Source of the DNA: JACNJF01 sp050288105
GTDB lineage: Bacteria > Pseudomonadota > Gammaproteobacteria > GCA-001735895
NCBI GenBank assembly: GCA_050288105.1
Contig: JBNKDE010000013.1
Span: forward strand, 95,077 to 159,076
DNA length: 64,000 bases
Direction of reading: 5' to 3'
A program made the translations under genes and the position numbers. The notes beneath the pieces are model-generated. The model was not told where the DNA came from. It worked only from the letters and a program-made list of their open reading frames with translations, and searched no databases. This document shows positions 17,354-26,059 of this stretch, one piece after another (position 1 is the stretch's first letter; every line of letters starts with the position of its first letter).

Positions 17354-18580
17354 ATGAACAACAAACTTCCTGATTACTGGTTCAGCCTGACGATGAATCC
17401 ATCGGTGCAACAGAAGGCTGATTATCCTGACGATTTGATGCCCTTATTTAATGTGCCAGCGCATGATAAGGCGCGGCAGATTATCTCTTCCTGGCCAGGC
17501 TATGCGCCAACGCCTTTGCGCGATCTGTCAGGCCTTGCGAGTACACTGGGCGTTGCATCAGTACATTATAAAGATGAAAGTCAGCGCTTCGGATTAGGGA
17601 GTTTTAAACCCCTGGGTGGTGCCTATGCAGTAGCTTGCCTGTTAATGCGCAAGATAGAGCAGGCAACCGGAGAAACAAATATACAGACGCAGGATATCTT
17701 TGATGGCAAATATGCTGACATTGTATCGGCTATTACGGTTACTTCTGCTACCGATGGTAATCATGGCCGTTCGGTTGCCTGGGGTGCTCAGATGGCAGGC
17801 TGTCGTAGTGTTATCTATATTCATCAAACTGTATCTACACAACGCGAACAGGCTATTGCTCAATATGGGGCCGAAGTCAGACGTGTCAATGGAACCTACG
17901 ATGATGCGGTGCGTGAAGCGCAGCAAACTGCCAAAAAACAGGGCTGGCATGTGATTCAGGATACCACCGATGGTGAAGAAATAGAAAACACACTGAATAT
18001 CATGCGTGGCTATACCATGCTGGCTGCGGAATCTATCGAGCAATTACCCTATCAGTCAGCGCCAACCCATATTTTTTTACAGGCAGGAGTGGGTGGCATG
18101 GCAGCAGCCGTACTCGCGCATTTCTGGCAGAGTTTTGGCGCGCAACGACCGATCTCAATTCTTGTAGAACCGGATACTGCTGCCTGTTGTTTTCTGAGTA
18201 TAGAAGCAGGGCAACCCGAAGTAGCCCCTGGTTCACTGGATAGTATTATGGCAGGCCTTGCCTGCGGTGAAATATCCACGCTGGCCTGGCAGGTATTACA
18301 ACCCGGCGCACTGGCCGCGATACAGGTGCACGATGACGCTGCAGCCGACTGCATGCGTTTACTGGCGGATAATCGTTATGGTGATGGTGCCATAGTGGCT
18401 GGTGAATCTGCAGTAGCAGGTCTGGCTGCATTGATTGCAACCATGCAGGATGCTAAAGCAAGCCAACAACTCGGGCTCAATGAACACAGTCGTATCTTGT
18501 TATTAGGAACAGAAGGGGCAACAGACCCTGATGCCTATCTGCAAATAGTGGGTCGCACAGCTGAGGAAGTGTATGAGTGA
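17354..18580 (+). CDS. dpaL: Diaminopropionate ammonia-lyase
   Basis: A 408-residue PLP enzyme of fold type II that converts 2,3-diaminopropionate (both isomers in the E. coli enzyme) to pyruvate and two ammonia. The PLP lysine is K85 in RFGLGSFKPLGGAYA. TSATDGNHGRSVAWGAQ is the substrate and phosphate-loop motif, and QDTTDGEEIENT follows the family pattern. The length matches YgeX (about 400). The next gene starts inside its last codons (8-base overlap). In E. coli, ygeX lies beside the M20 gene ygeY, the same pairing as here. The two hydrolases that follow would produce its substrate. Confidence 0.9.
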   Translation: MNNKLPDYWFSLTMNPSVQQKADYPDDLMPLFNVPAHDKARQIISSWPGYAPTPLRDLSGLASTLGVASVHYKDESQRFGLGSFKPLGGAYAVACLLMRKIEQATGETNIQTQDIFDGKYADIVSAITVTSATDGNHGRSVAWGAQMAGCRSVIYIHQTVSTQREQAIAQYGAEVRRVNGTYDDAVREAQQTAKKQGWHVIQDTTDGEEIENTLNIMRGYTMLAAESIEQLPYQSAPTHIFLQAGVGGMAAAVLAHFWQSFGAQRPISILVEPDTAACCFLSIEAGQPEVAPGSLDSIMAGLACGEISTLAWQVLQPGALAAIQVHDDAAADCMRLLADNRYGDGAIVAGESAVAGLAALIATMQDAKASQQLGLNEHSRILLLGTEGATDPDAYLQIVGRTAEEVYE

Positions 18581-19805
18581 AAATCTAAAAATAAATTCTG
18601 AGCGTCTTTCATCGCGCATTGCTGAGCTTGCGCAGATTGGAGCGATTGAAGGCAATGGCGTTTGCCGACTGGCGCTGAGTGATGAGGACCGACAGGGCCG
18701 TGATCTGGTGTGTGAGTGGATGCAGCAACTCGGCTTACAGATCAGTATCGACCGCGTGGGTAATGTCATCGGAATACGAGCCGGGCAGGAAGATGTAGAA
18801 CCCGTGTTAACCGGCTCGCATATCGACACCGTGGCTACGGGTGGTCGTTATGATGGCAATCTGGGCGTACTCGCCGGGCTTGAAGTGATAGCTACGTTGA
18901 ATGATGCAGGTATCACTACGCGTCGTCCGGTAGGTGTTGGATTTTTTACCAATGAAGAAGGTGCGCGTTACGCTCCGGATATGATGGGTAGTGCGGTGCA
19001 TCAGGGTTTTCTGGATCTTGACGAGGTACTCACCACGCGTGGCATTGATGGCAGTATTGTCGGTGAAGAGCTGGCGCGTATTGGCTATGCCGGTGATACC
19101 GATGTCGGTCAGTTTCGAGCCAGCTGTTTTGTAGAATTGCATGTTGAACAGGGTCCGGTTTTAGAACAGGAGGGCTTTCAGATTGGTGCAGTCACCGGTG
19201 TGCAGGGAATTTCATGGACCGAGTATCGATTGCAGGGAGTATCCAATCATGCCGGTACCACACCCATGCATTTACGACATGATGCGGGCTATGTGGCTGC
19301 AGCCATTGCGGTGGAAGCACGTCGTATTGCCAGTGAAATGGGCGGCTCGCAGGTAGCTACTGTTGGTGTGACTGAGCTGGTGCCAAATCTGGTGAACGTG
19401 ATCGCCAAACAGGCATTGCTAACGGTTGATCTGCGCAATATGGACGAAGGGCTGTTGCAACAGGCAGAACAGCGACTGTCAGATTTTATTAAACAGACCT
19501 GTGAACAGGAAGGGGTGACTTATACCTCTCACACTCTGGCACGTTTTGAACCGGTGATTTTCGATGACGGTATGATCGATCTGGTTGAGCAGACCGCATT
19601 ATCACAGGGATTAAGCTGCAAGCGTATGCCATCGGGTGCGGGCCATGATTCACAGATGTTTGCACCCAACTGCCCAACCGCGATGGTGTTCGTACCGAGT
19701 AAGGGCGGCATCAGTCACAATGTTGCTGAATATACCGCGCCGCATGAACTTGAAGCAGGCGCTAATGTGCTGCTTCAGGTTGTATTAAATAAAGCCAACC
19801 AATAA
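18573..19805 (+). CDS. Zn-dependent M20 hydrolase, N-carbamoyl-L-amino acid / allantoate amidohydrolase type
   Basis: A 410-residue binuclear metallo-hydrolase. Metal ligands are visible in TGSHIDTVATGGRYDGNLG (His and Asp), TNEEGARY (Glu), VELHVEQGP (His) and SGAGHDSQMFA (His). The HVEQGP and SGAGHD motifs are those of the hydantoinase/carbamoylase subfamily that includes beta-ureidopropionase, allantoate amidohydrolase and L-N-carbamoylases. The exact substrate is not fixed by the sequence. Eight bases overlap with dpaL upstream and 10 bases separate it from the D-carbamoylase gene. I infer removal of a carbamoyl group from a ureido derivative of diaminopropionate. Confidence 0.88.
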   Translation: MSENLKINSERLSSRIAELAQIGAIEGNGVCRLALSDEDRQGRDLVCEWMQQLGLQISIDRVGNVIGIRAGQEDVEPVLTGSHIDTVATGGRYDGNLGVLAGLEVIATLNDAGITTRRPVGVGFFTNEEGARYAPDMMGSAVHQGFLDLDEVLTTRGIDGSIVGEELARIGYAGDTDVGQFRASCFVELHVEQGPVLEQEGFQIGAVTGVQGISWTEYRLQGVSNHAGTTPMHLRHDAGYVAAAIAVEARRIASEMGGSQVATVGVTELVPNLVNVIAKQALLTVDLRNMDEGLLQQAEQRLSDFIKQTCEQEGVTYTSHTLARFEPVIFDDGMIDLVEQTALSQGLSCKRMPSGAGHDSQMFAPNCPTAMVFVPSKGGISHNVAEYTAPHELEAGANVLLQVVLNKANQ

Positions 19806-19815
19806 GGGACGTATC

Positions 19816-20730
19816 ATGGCAAGAATACTAAAAACCGCTGCCGCACAACTTGGGCCAATTGCACGTGAAGAATCGCGTAGCTCCTGTGTAAGGCGAATGA
19901 TTGAATTGATGCGTGAAGCCAGAGCGATGGGCTCTCAGGTCGTGGTGTTTCCAGAGCTGGCATTAACTACATTTTTCCCGCGCTGGTATATGCAGGATCA
20001 GTCTGAAATAGATCAGTTTTTTGAAACTCAGATGCCAGGGCCGGATACTCTGCCCCTTTTTGAAGAGGCAGCAAAGCTGCGAATCGGGTTCTATCTCGGC
20101 TATGCTGAACTGGCTGAAGAAGGCGGGGTAACACATCACTACAATACTTCTATCCTGGTGAATGCTCAGGGTAAGATTGTAGGCAAATATCGCAAGATCC
20201 ATTTGCCGGGCCATAAAGAGCATGAACCCTGGCGAGCATTTCAGCATCTGGAAAAAAGATACTTCGAGCATGGCAACCTGGGCTTTTCGGTGTTTGATGC
20301 CTTTAACGGCAGGATGGGTATGTGTCTGTGCAACGACAGACGCTGGCCAGAAACCTTTCGAGTATTAGGTTTACAGGGCGCTGAAATGGTCATGCTGGGT
20401 TATAACACTCCGGTACATTATCCACCCGCGCCGCAGCACGATCATCTGCAGTGTTTTCACAATCATCTGGTGATGCAGGCAGGTGCCTACCAGAATGGTA
20501 CCTGGGTGGTCGGTGTTGCCAAAGCAGGTAAGGAAGAAGGCTGTGACCTGATTGGTCAAAGTTGCATTATCGCGCCGACTGGAGAGATTGTTGCGCAGTG
20601 TTCAACACTGGAAGATGAGCTGATTATTGCAGATTGCGATCTGGATCGCTGTAAGGAAATTCAGCAGAACATCTTTAATTTTAAGGTGCATCGTCAGCCG
20701 GCTGATTATGCGCTTATCACTCAAAGCTAA
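19816..20730 (+). CDS. Nitrilase-superfamily N-carbamoyl-D-amino acid hydrolase
   Basis: A 304-residue amidohydrolase. The catalytic triad residues E47 (FPELAL), K127 (YRKIHLPG) and C172 (CLCNDRRWPE) fall at the same numbers as in the well-studied Agrobacterium D-carbamoylase. The family signature CNDRRWPE is intact, as are the downstream histidines near HDHLQCFHNHLVMQAG. The enzyme normally releases a D-amino acid, ammonia and carbon dioxide from an N-carbamoyl-D-amino acid. It is the last gene of the operon; no T-rich terminator was seen after it. Together with the M20 enzyme it could decarbamoylate both stereo-positions of a diureido acid. Confidence 0.9.
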   Translation: MARILKTAAAQLGPIAREESRSSCVRRMIELMREARAMGSQVVVFPELALTTFFPRWYMQDQSEIDQFFETQMPGPDTLPLFEEAAKLRIGFYLGYAELAEEGGVTHHYNTSILVNAQGKIVGKYRKIHLPGHKEHEPWRAFQHLEKRYFEHGNLGFSVFDAFNGRMGMCLCNDRRWPETFRVLGLQGAEMVMLGYNTPVHYPPAPQHDHLQCFHNHLVMQAGAYQNGTWVVGVAKAGKEEGCDLIGQSCIIAPTGEIVAQCSTLEDELIIADCDLDRCKEIQQNIFNFKVHRQPADYALITQS

Positions 20731-21060
20731 CACTGAAATTTAGAATATTCTGTTTTAGCTTAATGCTTTATTGAGAATTTCAATGAGTTGGCTATGGATT
20801 ACTAATTATACGCTTAAACGTTGATTTAACCTTTTGGCTGGAGATAACAAGCGGGAGCGATTTGTAGCGTTTAATTCGTCCTGGCTTTGAAATATTACAT
20901 GGAAGGTGATAAACATGATGTGGAAACAGGTAGGTTCGAGTGCGATGTTTGCATACCGGTTGTTCCTCAGTGGAAGCCCAGCACGATTTGCTCCAAAAGA
21001 TGTCGGTGCTATCACGCCGACACTTTTGAGCCAGGTGTTATATGAAAAAAGGATATAAAA
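20731..21060. other. 330-base intergenic stretch
   Basis: No convincing gene, tRNA or terminator was found. A short imperfect hairpin (about 21002-21021) and the string GTTATAT at 21037-21043 sit just before the GFA-family gene, vaguely like the end of an integron attC. No complementary left arm could be found, so I do not call an attC. Confidence 0.5.
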
Positions 21061-21474
21061 ATGAAACCAACTACACTTACAGGAAGCTGTCTTTGCGGAA
21101 CGGTGAAATATTCAGTAACAACAGAAATAAAGAAATTCTACTTTTGCCATTGTGAGCAATGTAGAAAAATCACTGGTTCATCATTTGCATCAAATATTTT
21201 AGCGAAACCATCAACAGTAAGCTGGGTATCAGGTTCAGAAAAAATTAAACGTTTCGATTACCCTGGTCCAAAGTCATATACCAAGGTTTTCTGTTCTGAG
21301 TGCGGCTCAGGTCTACCATTTCTCAATGAGCGCGGGAATACGTTGTTTATACCAGCGGGGTCACTTGATAGTGATTTAAAAATAAAACCTGATTGTAATA
21401 TTTTCTGGAGTGACAAAGCCTCATGGTATGAGGAAGGTATCGAAGTACAAAAATGTGCTGAATTTCCTGAATAA
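21061..21474 (+). CDS. GFA-family (CENP-V type) zinc-binding protein
   Basis: A 137-residue protein with the zinc-binding cysteines of the GFA fold: CLCGTVKYS near residue 10, CHCEQCRK about residue 30, and CSECGSGL about residue 80, plus a late aromatic-rich segment (IFWSDKASWYEEG). The family includes the S-(hydroxymethyl)glutathione synthase Gfa, but most members of this size are uncharacterised. ATG is preceded by AAAAAAGGATATAAAA, with AAGGA as ribosome site. It stands alone and shares no operon. GFA genes are frequent cargo in integron cassettes, but I could not confirm attC sites here. Confidence 0.82.
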   Translation: MKPTTLTGSCLCGTVKYSVTTEIKKFYFCHCEQCRKITGSSFASNILAKPSTVSWVSGSEKIKRFDYPGPKSYTKVFCSECGSGLPFLNERGNTLFIPAGSLDSDLKIKPDCNIFWSDKASWYEEGIEVQKCAEFPE

Positions 21475-21504
21475 CCATGCAAGATCCACATAACGATCCA
21501 AACT

Positions 21505-21527
21505 CACGGCATAAGAATAATGCCGTG
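21505..21527 (+). terminator. Hairpin after the GFA gene
   Basis: CACGGCAT (21505-21512) pairs perfectly with ATGCCGTG (21520-21527) around a 7-base loop. No T-run follows, so termination efficiency is doubtful. Confidence 0.35.
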
Positions 21528-21694
21528 TTCGTAACCTGCTCAGCATTATTTTCCTGATGATTTGGGCCTTAAATTACAGATGAAAAAAGTGGCCAAACTG
21601 ATAACTCTTTGGAGTTATATAGTGCCTGAAGTTTCTGCTGAAAACCTCTACTTTACAGCAACAGGTGACGAAATTGATGAGGACAGTTTTTATA

Positions 21695-22381
21695 TCAGCT
21701 TTTAAATGCCTTGTTACCAAAGATGCGTTGCTTGGCCTTTTCATAGGTTTCTTCTGTGATTACCATCTCGTCTTTCAGGCGGCGTAATTCCTTAAGTTCC
21801 TGGACCAGTTGCTCGGTTCTATCCAGCCGTGCACTGGTCTGTGCGCTGATAATATGTTGGGACAGAGTGTTCAGAAAACTTTCTAGCGATTGTTTATCAG
21901 GATTCCTGTTGAGTAACTCGAGTATCGACGCGCGACCGTACTGGCTGTAAAAATAGATTCGGTCCTCAGATTTGAGTATGCCCAGCAGCAGGCTGATCAG
22001 GCAGAGCGTCAACGCGCTAATGGTTAGTGTCATGCCCAGCGAGGTACTGAAAGGAGGCTCCCTGAACCAGTTTAGATAAATCATCAACAGGCTGATGATG
22101 GCGAAAATTGCAGCACTGATTATCCAGCTTTCTGCCAGCTGAAAACGATGCACGGGCCTGGGGTCGAGGTAGCTCAGGTTGACGCGAAATTTAAGCTTTC
22201 CGCCATGTTTGCGTTCTATATATTGATAACACTGGATGTCGTTGAACAACGTGAAGCGGAACAGCAGGCCCTTTAAGCTGCTTTGTTGCGTGAATTCTTC
22301 ATTGACCTTTTTGACTGTTACATGTTCTTCGTCGGTGAACAGGGTAATGTCTTCAGTTGTTGAGTAATGTATCTCTTCCAT
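21695..22381 (-). CDS. Hypothetical membrane protein with SHOCT-like tail
   Basis: A 228-residue protein I cannot assign to a named function. Residues 1-75 are a polar beta-rich domain. Two hydrophobic helices follow (about residues 84-106 and 120-140). The cytoplasmic tail ends with ELKELRRLKDEMVITEETYE, the pattern of a SHOCT (short C-terminal) oligomerisation motif. The start codon is near 22381, and its upstream region overlaps the leader of the divergent lipoprotein/aminopeptidase gene. No operon partner. Confidence 0.65.
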   Translation of the reverse strand: MEEIHYSTTEDITLFTDEEHVTVKKVNEEFTQQSSLKGLLFRFTLFNDIQCYQYIERKHGGKLKFRVNLSYLDPRPVHRFQLAESWIISAAIFAIISLLMIYLNWFREPPFSTSLGMTLTISALTLCLISLLLGILKSEDRIYFYSQYGRASILELLNRNPDKQSLESFLNTLSQHIISAQTSARLDRTEQLVQELKELRRLKDEMVITEETYEKAKQRIFGNKAFKS

Positions 22382-22501
22382 AGTGTTATGCTAAGTCAAG
22401 CTGGCTCAATGGTGTATTGTCGGAAAAGGCTGCATACCATACCATGCAAAAATAAATTTCGGTATTACTGCCGCCTTTCACATGTTAAAAAAATCACTTT
22501 A

Positions 22502-23593
22502 ATGCAGGCTAAATTCCATTTAATTCTGGTTTTGATCAGTATAACGCTACTTAGCGCCTGTGTGGATGCGGGTTATTACCTGCAATCTGTGCAGGGGCAC
22601 TACGCCATCATGCAACAGAAAAAGGATATCAATAGCCTGCTCGAGGATGAGCAGGTGCCTGAGAAACTGAAGCAGCGTTTACGCCTGGTACAGGATATTC
22701 GAAGCTTTGCATTCACTGAGCTGGGCTTGCCCAGGTCGGACAGTTATACCGAATACGCTGATTTAAATCGCAGTTATGCACTAAAGAACCTTTTTGCTGC
22801 TGAGGAGTTTTCCATCAGCGCGAAACAGTGGTGTTATCCCATTGTTGGCTGTGCAGGTTACCGTGGTTTTTTTGACCAGCAACGTTTGCAGGATTTTGTT
22901 GATGACCTGCAGCGGCAGCATTATGACGTGTATGTTGCGAATGTTTCTGCCTATTCCACATTGGGCTGGTTTGATGATCCTGTGCTGAATACCTTTATCA
23001 ACTGGCCGGATGAGTTGCTGGCCGGGTTGATCTTTCACGAGCTGGCACACCAGCAACTTTATGTAGATGGTGACAGTCGCTTCAATGAATCTTTTGCGTC
23101 CGCTGTGCAGCAGCTTGGGGTGGAGAAGTGGTTGCAGCAGCAGGGTGAGACCATGCGCCTGCAGCGGTATCGACAGCGCCAGTATGATCGACAGCAGGTA
23201 TTCGACCTGATCAAGCAGGCGCGTCAGGATTTGAATGATCTGTATCAGGAATCAATTGATATTGCACAGAAAAGGCGTCGCAAGGCCGAGTATTTGCAGC
23301 AGTTAAGGCAGCGATACCAGGCGTTTTCTGAATCCATCCAGCATAACGATGGATTTCAGCGATGGTTCGAGGGCGAGCTGAACAATGCCAGGCTGGTATC
23401 GGTCTCTACCTATTATGACTGGGTGCCCCTGTTCACTCGCCTGTTAAGCAGTCGGCAGGATGATTTTGAGGCTTTCTATAGACAGGTGGAGCAGCTTGCT
23501 GAGTTGCCGCGAGCACAGCGCGAACAGTGCTTTAATGCCTGGCTAAAGGGTGATCAGCAGAGCCCGATGGACGTCTCCCTGTGTACTCGGTGA
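22502..23593 (+). CDS. Predicted zinc aminopeptidase, lipoprotein (COG4324)
   Basis: A 363-residue protein. Starting at 22502 gives a lipoprotein signal ending LLSAC, with the lipidated cysteine 19 or so residues in. Residues 178-184 are FHELAHQ with the zinc motif H179-E180-x2-H183; the third ligand is likely the glutamate in SRFNESFAS. The rest is rich in glutamine and arginine with coiled-coil character. COG4324 is annotated as predicted aminopeptidase. An in-frame ATG at 22367 is upstream, but its extension lacks a signal peptide and overlaps the divergent gene, so I prefer 22502. Confidence 0.8.
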   Translation: MQAKFHLILVLISITLLSACVDAGYYLQSVQGHYAIMQQKKDINSLLEDEQVPEKLKQRLRLVQDIRSFAFTELGLPRSDSYTEYADLNRSYALKNLFAAEEFSISAKQWCYPIVGCAGYRGFFDQQRLQDFVDDLQRQHYDVYVANVSAYSTLGWFDDPVLNTFINWPDELLAGLIFHELAHQQLYVDGDSRFNESFASAVQQLGVEKWLQQQGETMRLQRYRQRQYDRQQVFDLIKQARQDLNDLYQESIDIAQKRRRKAEYLQQLRQRYQAFSESIQHNDGFQRWFEGELNNARLVSVSTYYDWVPLFTRLLSSRQDDFEAFYRQVEQLAELPRAQREQCFNAWLKGDQQSPMDVSLCTR

Positions 23594-23630
23594 GTCCAGA
23601 TCCTGGGTCAGGGAAAATTATCAGCCTGTA

Positions 23631-24539
23631 TTATGAGGTTTCGGTCTCGTTATATTTTTGCTGACGATACTGGCCGGGAGAAATGCCTTCACGTTTTTTG
23701 AAAAAGCGCGAGAAATAAGAGGGGTCTTTATACCCCAGCGCGTAGGCGATGCTATCCAGCGGCAGGCGAGTGTAGATCAGGCGTCTTTTAATCTCTATCA
23801 GCAAACGATTCTGGATGATTTCCTTGGCGGTAATCCCGCTGATTTCACTACACAAACGGTTGAGGCTGGAGGTAGAGGTGTTGAGGGCCTGGGCGTACTG
23901 CTGTACGGTCCAGTGTTTCATGTAGTTGTCTTCAAGCATCTGTTTGAAGTGATTCACCAGCTGTTTGCGCGCATTTTTGCTGTCCTGTCCCTGCTGCGGG
24001 TTGTACTCCAGCTGGCGGGTAATGGTAATCAAAAGCATCTTGACCAGACAGTTAAGCATCTGGTTCTGGCTGTACTGGGCTACCCTGATTTCCTGGCTGA
24101 TATTAGACAGAGTTTGTACCAGTTGCTTGAAAAGTACATCTGACGGGTTGAACTGGATTCGCAGCGGTTGTTGCAGAAGCTGGTTAAAATGGCCCTGAAT
24201 CTGGGGTTCGTGACCTTCAAGTAAAGAGTCCACCATGGTCAGAACCTTACCTTCGGTGTCCGCAGGAAAGCTGAAGCCATGTACCGAACCGGGCGGGATG
24301 GTAATAACCCAGTGTCCTTTTAGTTTATGGGTCTCTTCGTCCAGGCACAGCTCAGCCGCTCCATTATCCAGGAACAGCAACTGAAATAGCTTACCGTGGC
24401 GATGTGGTTTAATGGCCCAGTCATGCTTTTTACTACGGTCCGCTATGTCCTCAATATGCACGAATTCAGGCTGTAATTGACTGCCCTCATCGCCGTAGAG
24501 GGTGAATCTTGGAATCGAATATGGGTCATTAGTACTCAT
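23631..24539 (-). CDS. AraC-family transcriptional regulator (PobR-like)
   Basis: A 302-residue regulator. The N-terminal cupin (HRHGKLFQLLFLDNGAAEL; PPGSVHGFSFP) would sense an aromatic acid. The C-terminal AraC DNA-binding domain has two helix-turn-helix motifs, ending KDPSYFSRFFKKREGISPGQYR. The ATG at 24539 has AGGAG 8 bases upstream; a longer frame (24563) lacks one. It is divergent from the P450 gene and is therefore its likely controller. It is a paralog of the AraC gene at 39441 with the same cupin order and same C-terminal spacing. PobR of the same architecture senses 4-hydroxybenzoate. Confidence 0.87.
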   Translation of the reverse strand: MSTNDPYSIPRFTLYGDEGSQLQPEFVHIEDIADRSKKHDWAIKPHRHGKLFQLLFLDNGAAELCLDEETHKLKGHWVITIPPGSVHGFSFPADTEGKVLTMVDSLLEGHEPQIQGHFNQLLQQPLRIQFNPSDVLFKQLVQTLSNISQEIRVAQYSQNQMLNCLVKMLLITITRQLEYNPQQGQDSKNARKQLVNHFKQMLEDNYMKHWTVQQYAQALNTSTSSLNRLCSEISGITAKEIIQNRLLIEIKRRLIYTRLPLDSIAYALGYKDPSYFSRFFKKREGISPGQYRQQKYNETETS

Positions 24540-24683
24540 CAAACAGGCTCCTGATTTGCTCAAAAAGTACCAGTAAGTGAGAAATAAGTGAATTCTTTTT
24601 CATATAACGAATAGCTAAGATTAAAAAAAATACAACAATATTAACCATCAGTTCGGAGTCATCATTAAACAATGATACCCATT

Positions 24684-24710
24684 TGGACCGCCAATCTGTG
24701 GTGTAGTCCA
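24684..24710. promoter_or_regulatory. Inverted repeat in the AraC-P450 divergent region
   Basis: TGGAC (24684-24688) and GTCCA (24706-24710) form a short inverted repeat with a 17-base spacer, placed between the divergent AraC and P450 genes. It is the only obvious symmetric element here; the call is weak. Confidence 0.3.
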
Positions 24711-24772
24711 GAAGGTGGAATCACCTTTCGATTTTTTTAGTTAACCAAGTAAACAGATATTCAGGAGTAGAT

Positions 24773-25957
24773 ATGACCAGTTTTAATTTGTATTCCCCGG
24801 AGTTTGATGCGAATCCCTTTGATAGCTATAAGGATCTGCGCGATAACCATCCCTGCTTCTGGAGTGAAGAGGCTCAAAAATGGGTTCTGACCCGCTATGA
24901 TGATGTCATGAATGCATTGAATGACTGGCAAACCTACTCTTCAGCCAAGGGTAATCTGGTTGATGAATTTCCTGGTCGTGCCGGTAATACCCTGGGTTCT
25001 ATGGATCCGCCAAAACATGACCAGCTACGTTCGGTGGTGCAGTCAGTTTTTGTTAAACGCAACCTGAATCATCTGGTTGAGCCGATCCAGCAGATTGCAG
25101 CGGATGCCATAAAAAACAATATCGGCGATAAAAAAGTATTTGATTTTGCAGCCGATTTTGCAGCTGATGTGACCTTTAATGTACTGGTTGCCCTGCTTGG
25201 TCTGCCCAATCTGGAGTCGGAAGACGTGCGTAATGAAGTGCGCCGCAATGTTGAGCTTATGGTGCAAACCGATGGAAAAACACGTCAGAAAGCACCTGAG
25301 CATATTGCAGCATTTGAATGGGTTAACGCCTACTCCAGGCAGGTTATCGAAGAGCGCGCAGCCAATCCAGGCGATGACCTGATCAGTCAATTGATTAGTG
25401 CCGAGGTTGATGGCGTGAAGCTGGACCTGATTCAGGTTCAGATTACCGTAACCACGTTGATTATGGCTGGAATCGAATCCCTGGCGGGCTTTCTCAAGAT
25501 GTTTGGCCTGAACCTGGCTCAATTCCCCGAAGAGCGTCAGAAGATTGTTGACGACATGAGTCTGCTGCCCAATGCGATCGAAGAAACCATGCGTTTAAAT
25601 AGCTCGGCGCAGCGTTTCCGTCGTTGCCTGACGCGCGACGTTGAACTCCATGGCCAGACCATGAAAGCGGGTGACTTTGTGATCCTCGCCTATGGTTCAG
25701 CAAATCGCGATGAGCGTAAATTCCCCAATCCTGATGCCTACGATGTGAACCGTAAAACCAAAGGCCATCTGGGTCTGGGTGGTGGTGTACACACCTGTCT
25801 GGGTAATTCCATTGCGCGCCTGGCCGCGAAAACCGCGATGGAAGTCTTTTTACAGGAGATTCCACAGTTCTCGCTGGCAGAGCCGGAAGACCAGCTGGTA
25901 TGGCTATCGTCTTCGAACTTCCGCAGTCCAACAAAACTGCTGTTAGAAAGACCATAA
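24773..25957 (+). CDS. Cytochrome P450 (bacterial class I, CYP199/CYP-benzoate-like)
   Basis: A 394-residue soluble P450. The haem cysteine is C342 in GGGVHTCLGNSIA. The ExxR pair is in EETMR, and the K-helix partner arginine in AQRFRR. The oxygen-activating I-helix motif reads MAGIES (E235-S236), where most P450s have an acid and a threonine (AGxDT/AGxET). Ferredoxin and reductase genes follow immediately, giving a complete electron chain. Given the PobR-like regulator and nearby lig genes, an aromatic-acid O-demethylase or hydroxylase is likely, but the substrate is inferred. Confidence 0.9.
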   Translation: MTSFNLYSPEFDANPFDSYKDLRDNHPCFWSEEAQKWVLTRYDDVMNALNDWQTYSSAKGNLVDEFPGRAGNTLGSMDPPKHDQLRSVVQSVFVKRNLNHLVEPIQQIAADAIKNNIGDKKVFDFAADFAADVTFNVLVALLGLPNLESEDVRNEVRRNVELMVQTDGKTRQKAPEHIAAFEWVNAYSRQVIEERAANPGDDLISQLISAEVDGVKLDLIQVQITVTTLIMAGIESLAGFLKMFGLNLAQFPEERQKIVDDMSLLPNAIEETMRLNSSAQRFRRCLTRDVELHGQTMKAGDFVILAYGSANRDERKFPNPDAYDVNRKTKGHLGLGGGVHTCLGNSIARLAAKTAMEVFLQEIPQFSLAEPEDQLVWLSSSNFRSPTKLLLERP

Positions 25958-25991
25958 TCGCTAGAAAATCGATATACTAAGCGGCTAAGTG

Positions 25992-26020
25992 GCCGGTCTC
26001 CTGAGGGTGGCCGGCTTTTT
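25992..26020 (+). terminator. Rho-independent-like terminator after P450
   Basis: Stem GCCGGTCTCC/GGGTGGCCGGC (positions 25992-26001 with 26005-26015, one internal mismatch) followed by TTTTT. It separates the P450 gene from the ferredoxin gene and may set the P450 to ferredoxin ratio. Confidence 0.65.
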
Positions 26021-26059
26021 CACAATAACCCTGAATTTATGAAATATATGGTGGTACCT

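Noticed and set aside
20842..21043. Possible attC before the GFA gene
   Set aside because: Ends AAC and GTTATAT are about 200 bases apart with no complementary arms; too long and unpaired for attC.
21488..21533. Possible short attC after the GFA gene
   Set aside because: Good 8-bp hairpin but the outer arms do not pair and the right box is poor; called only a weak hairpin.
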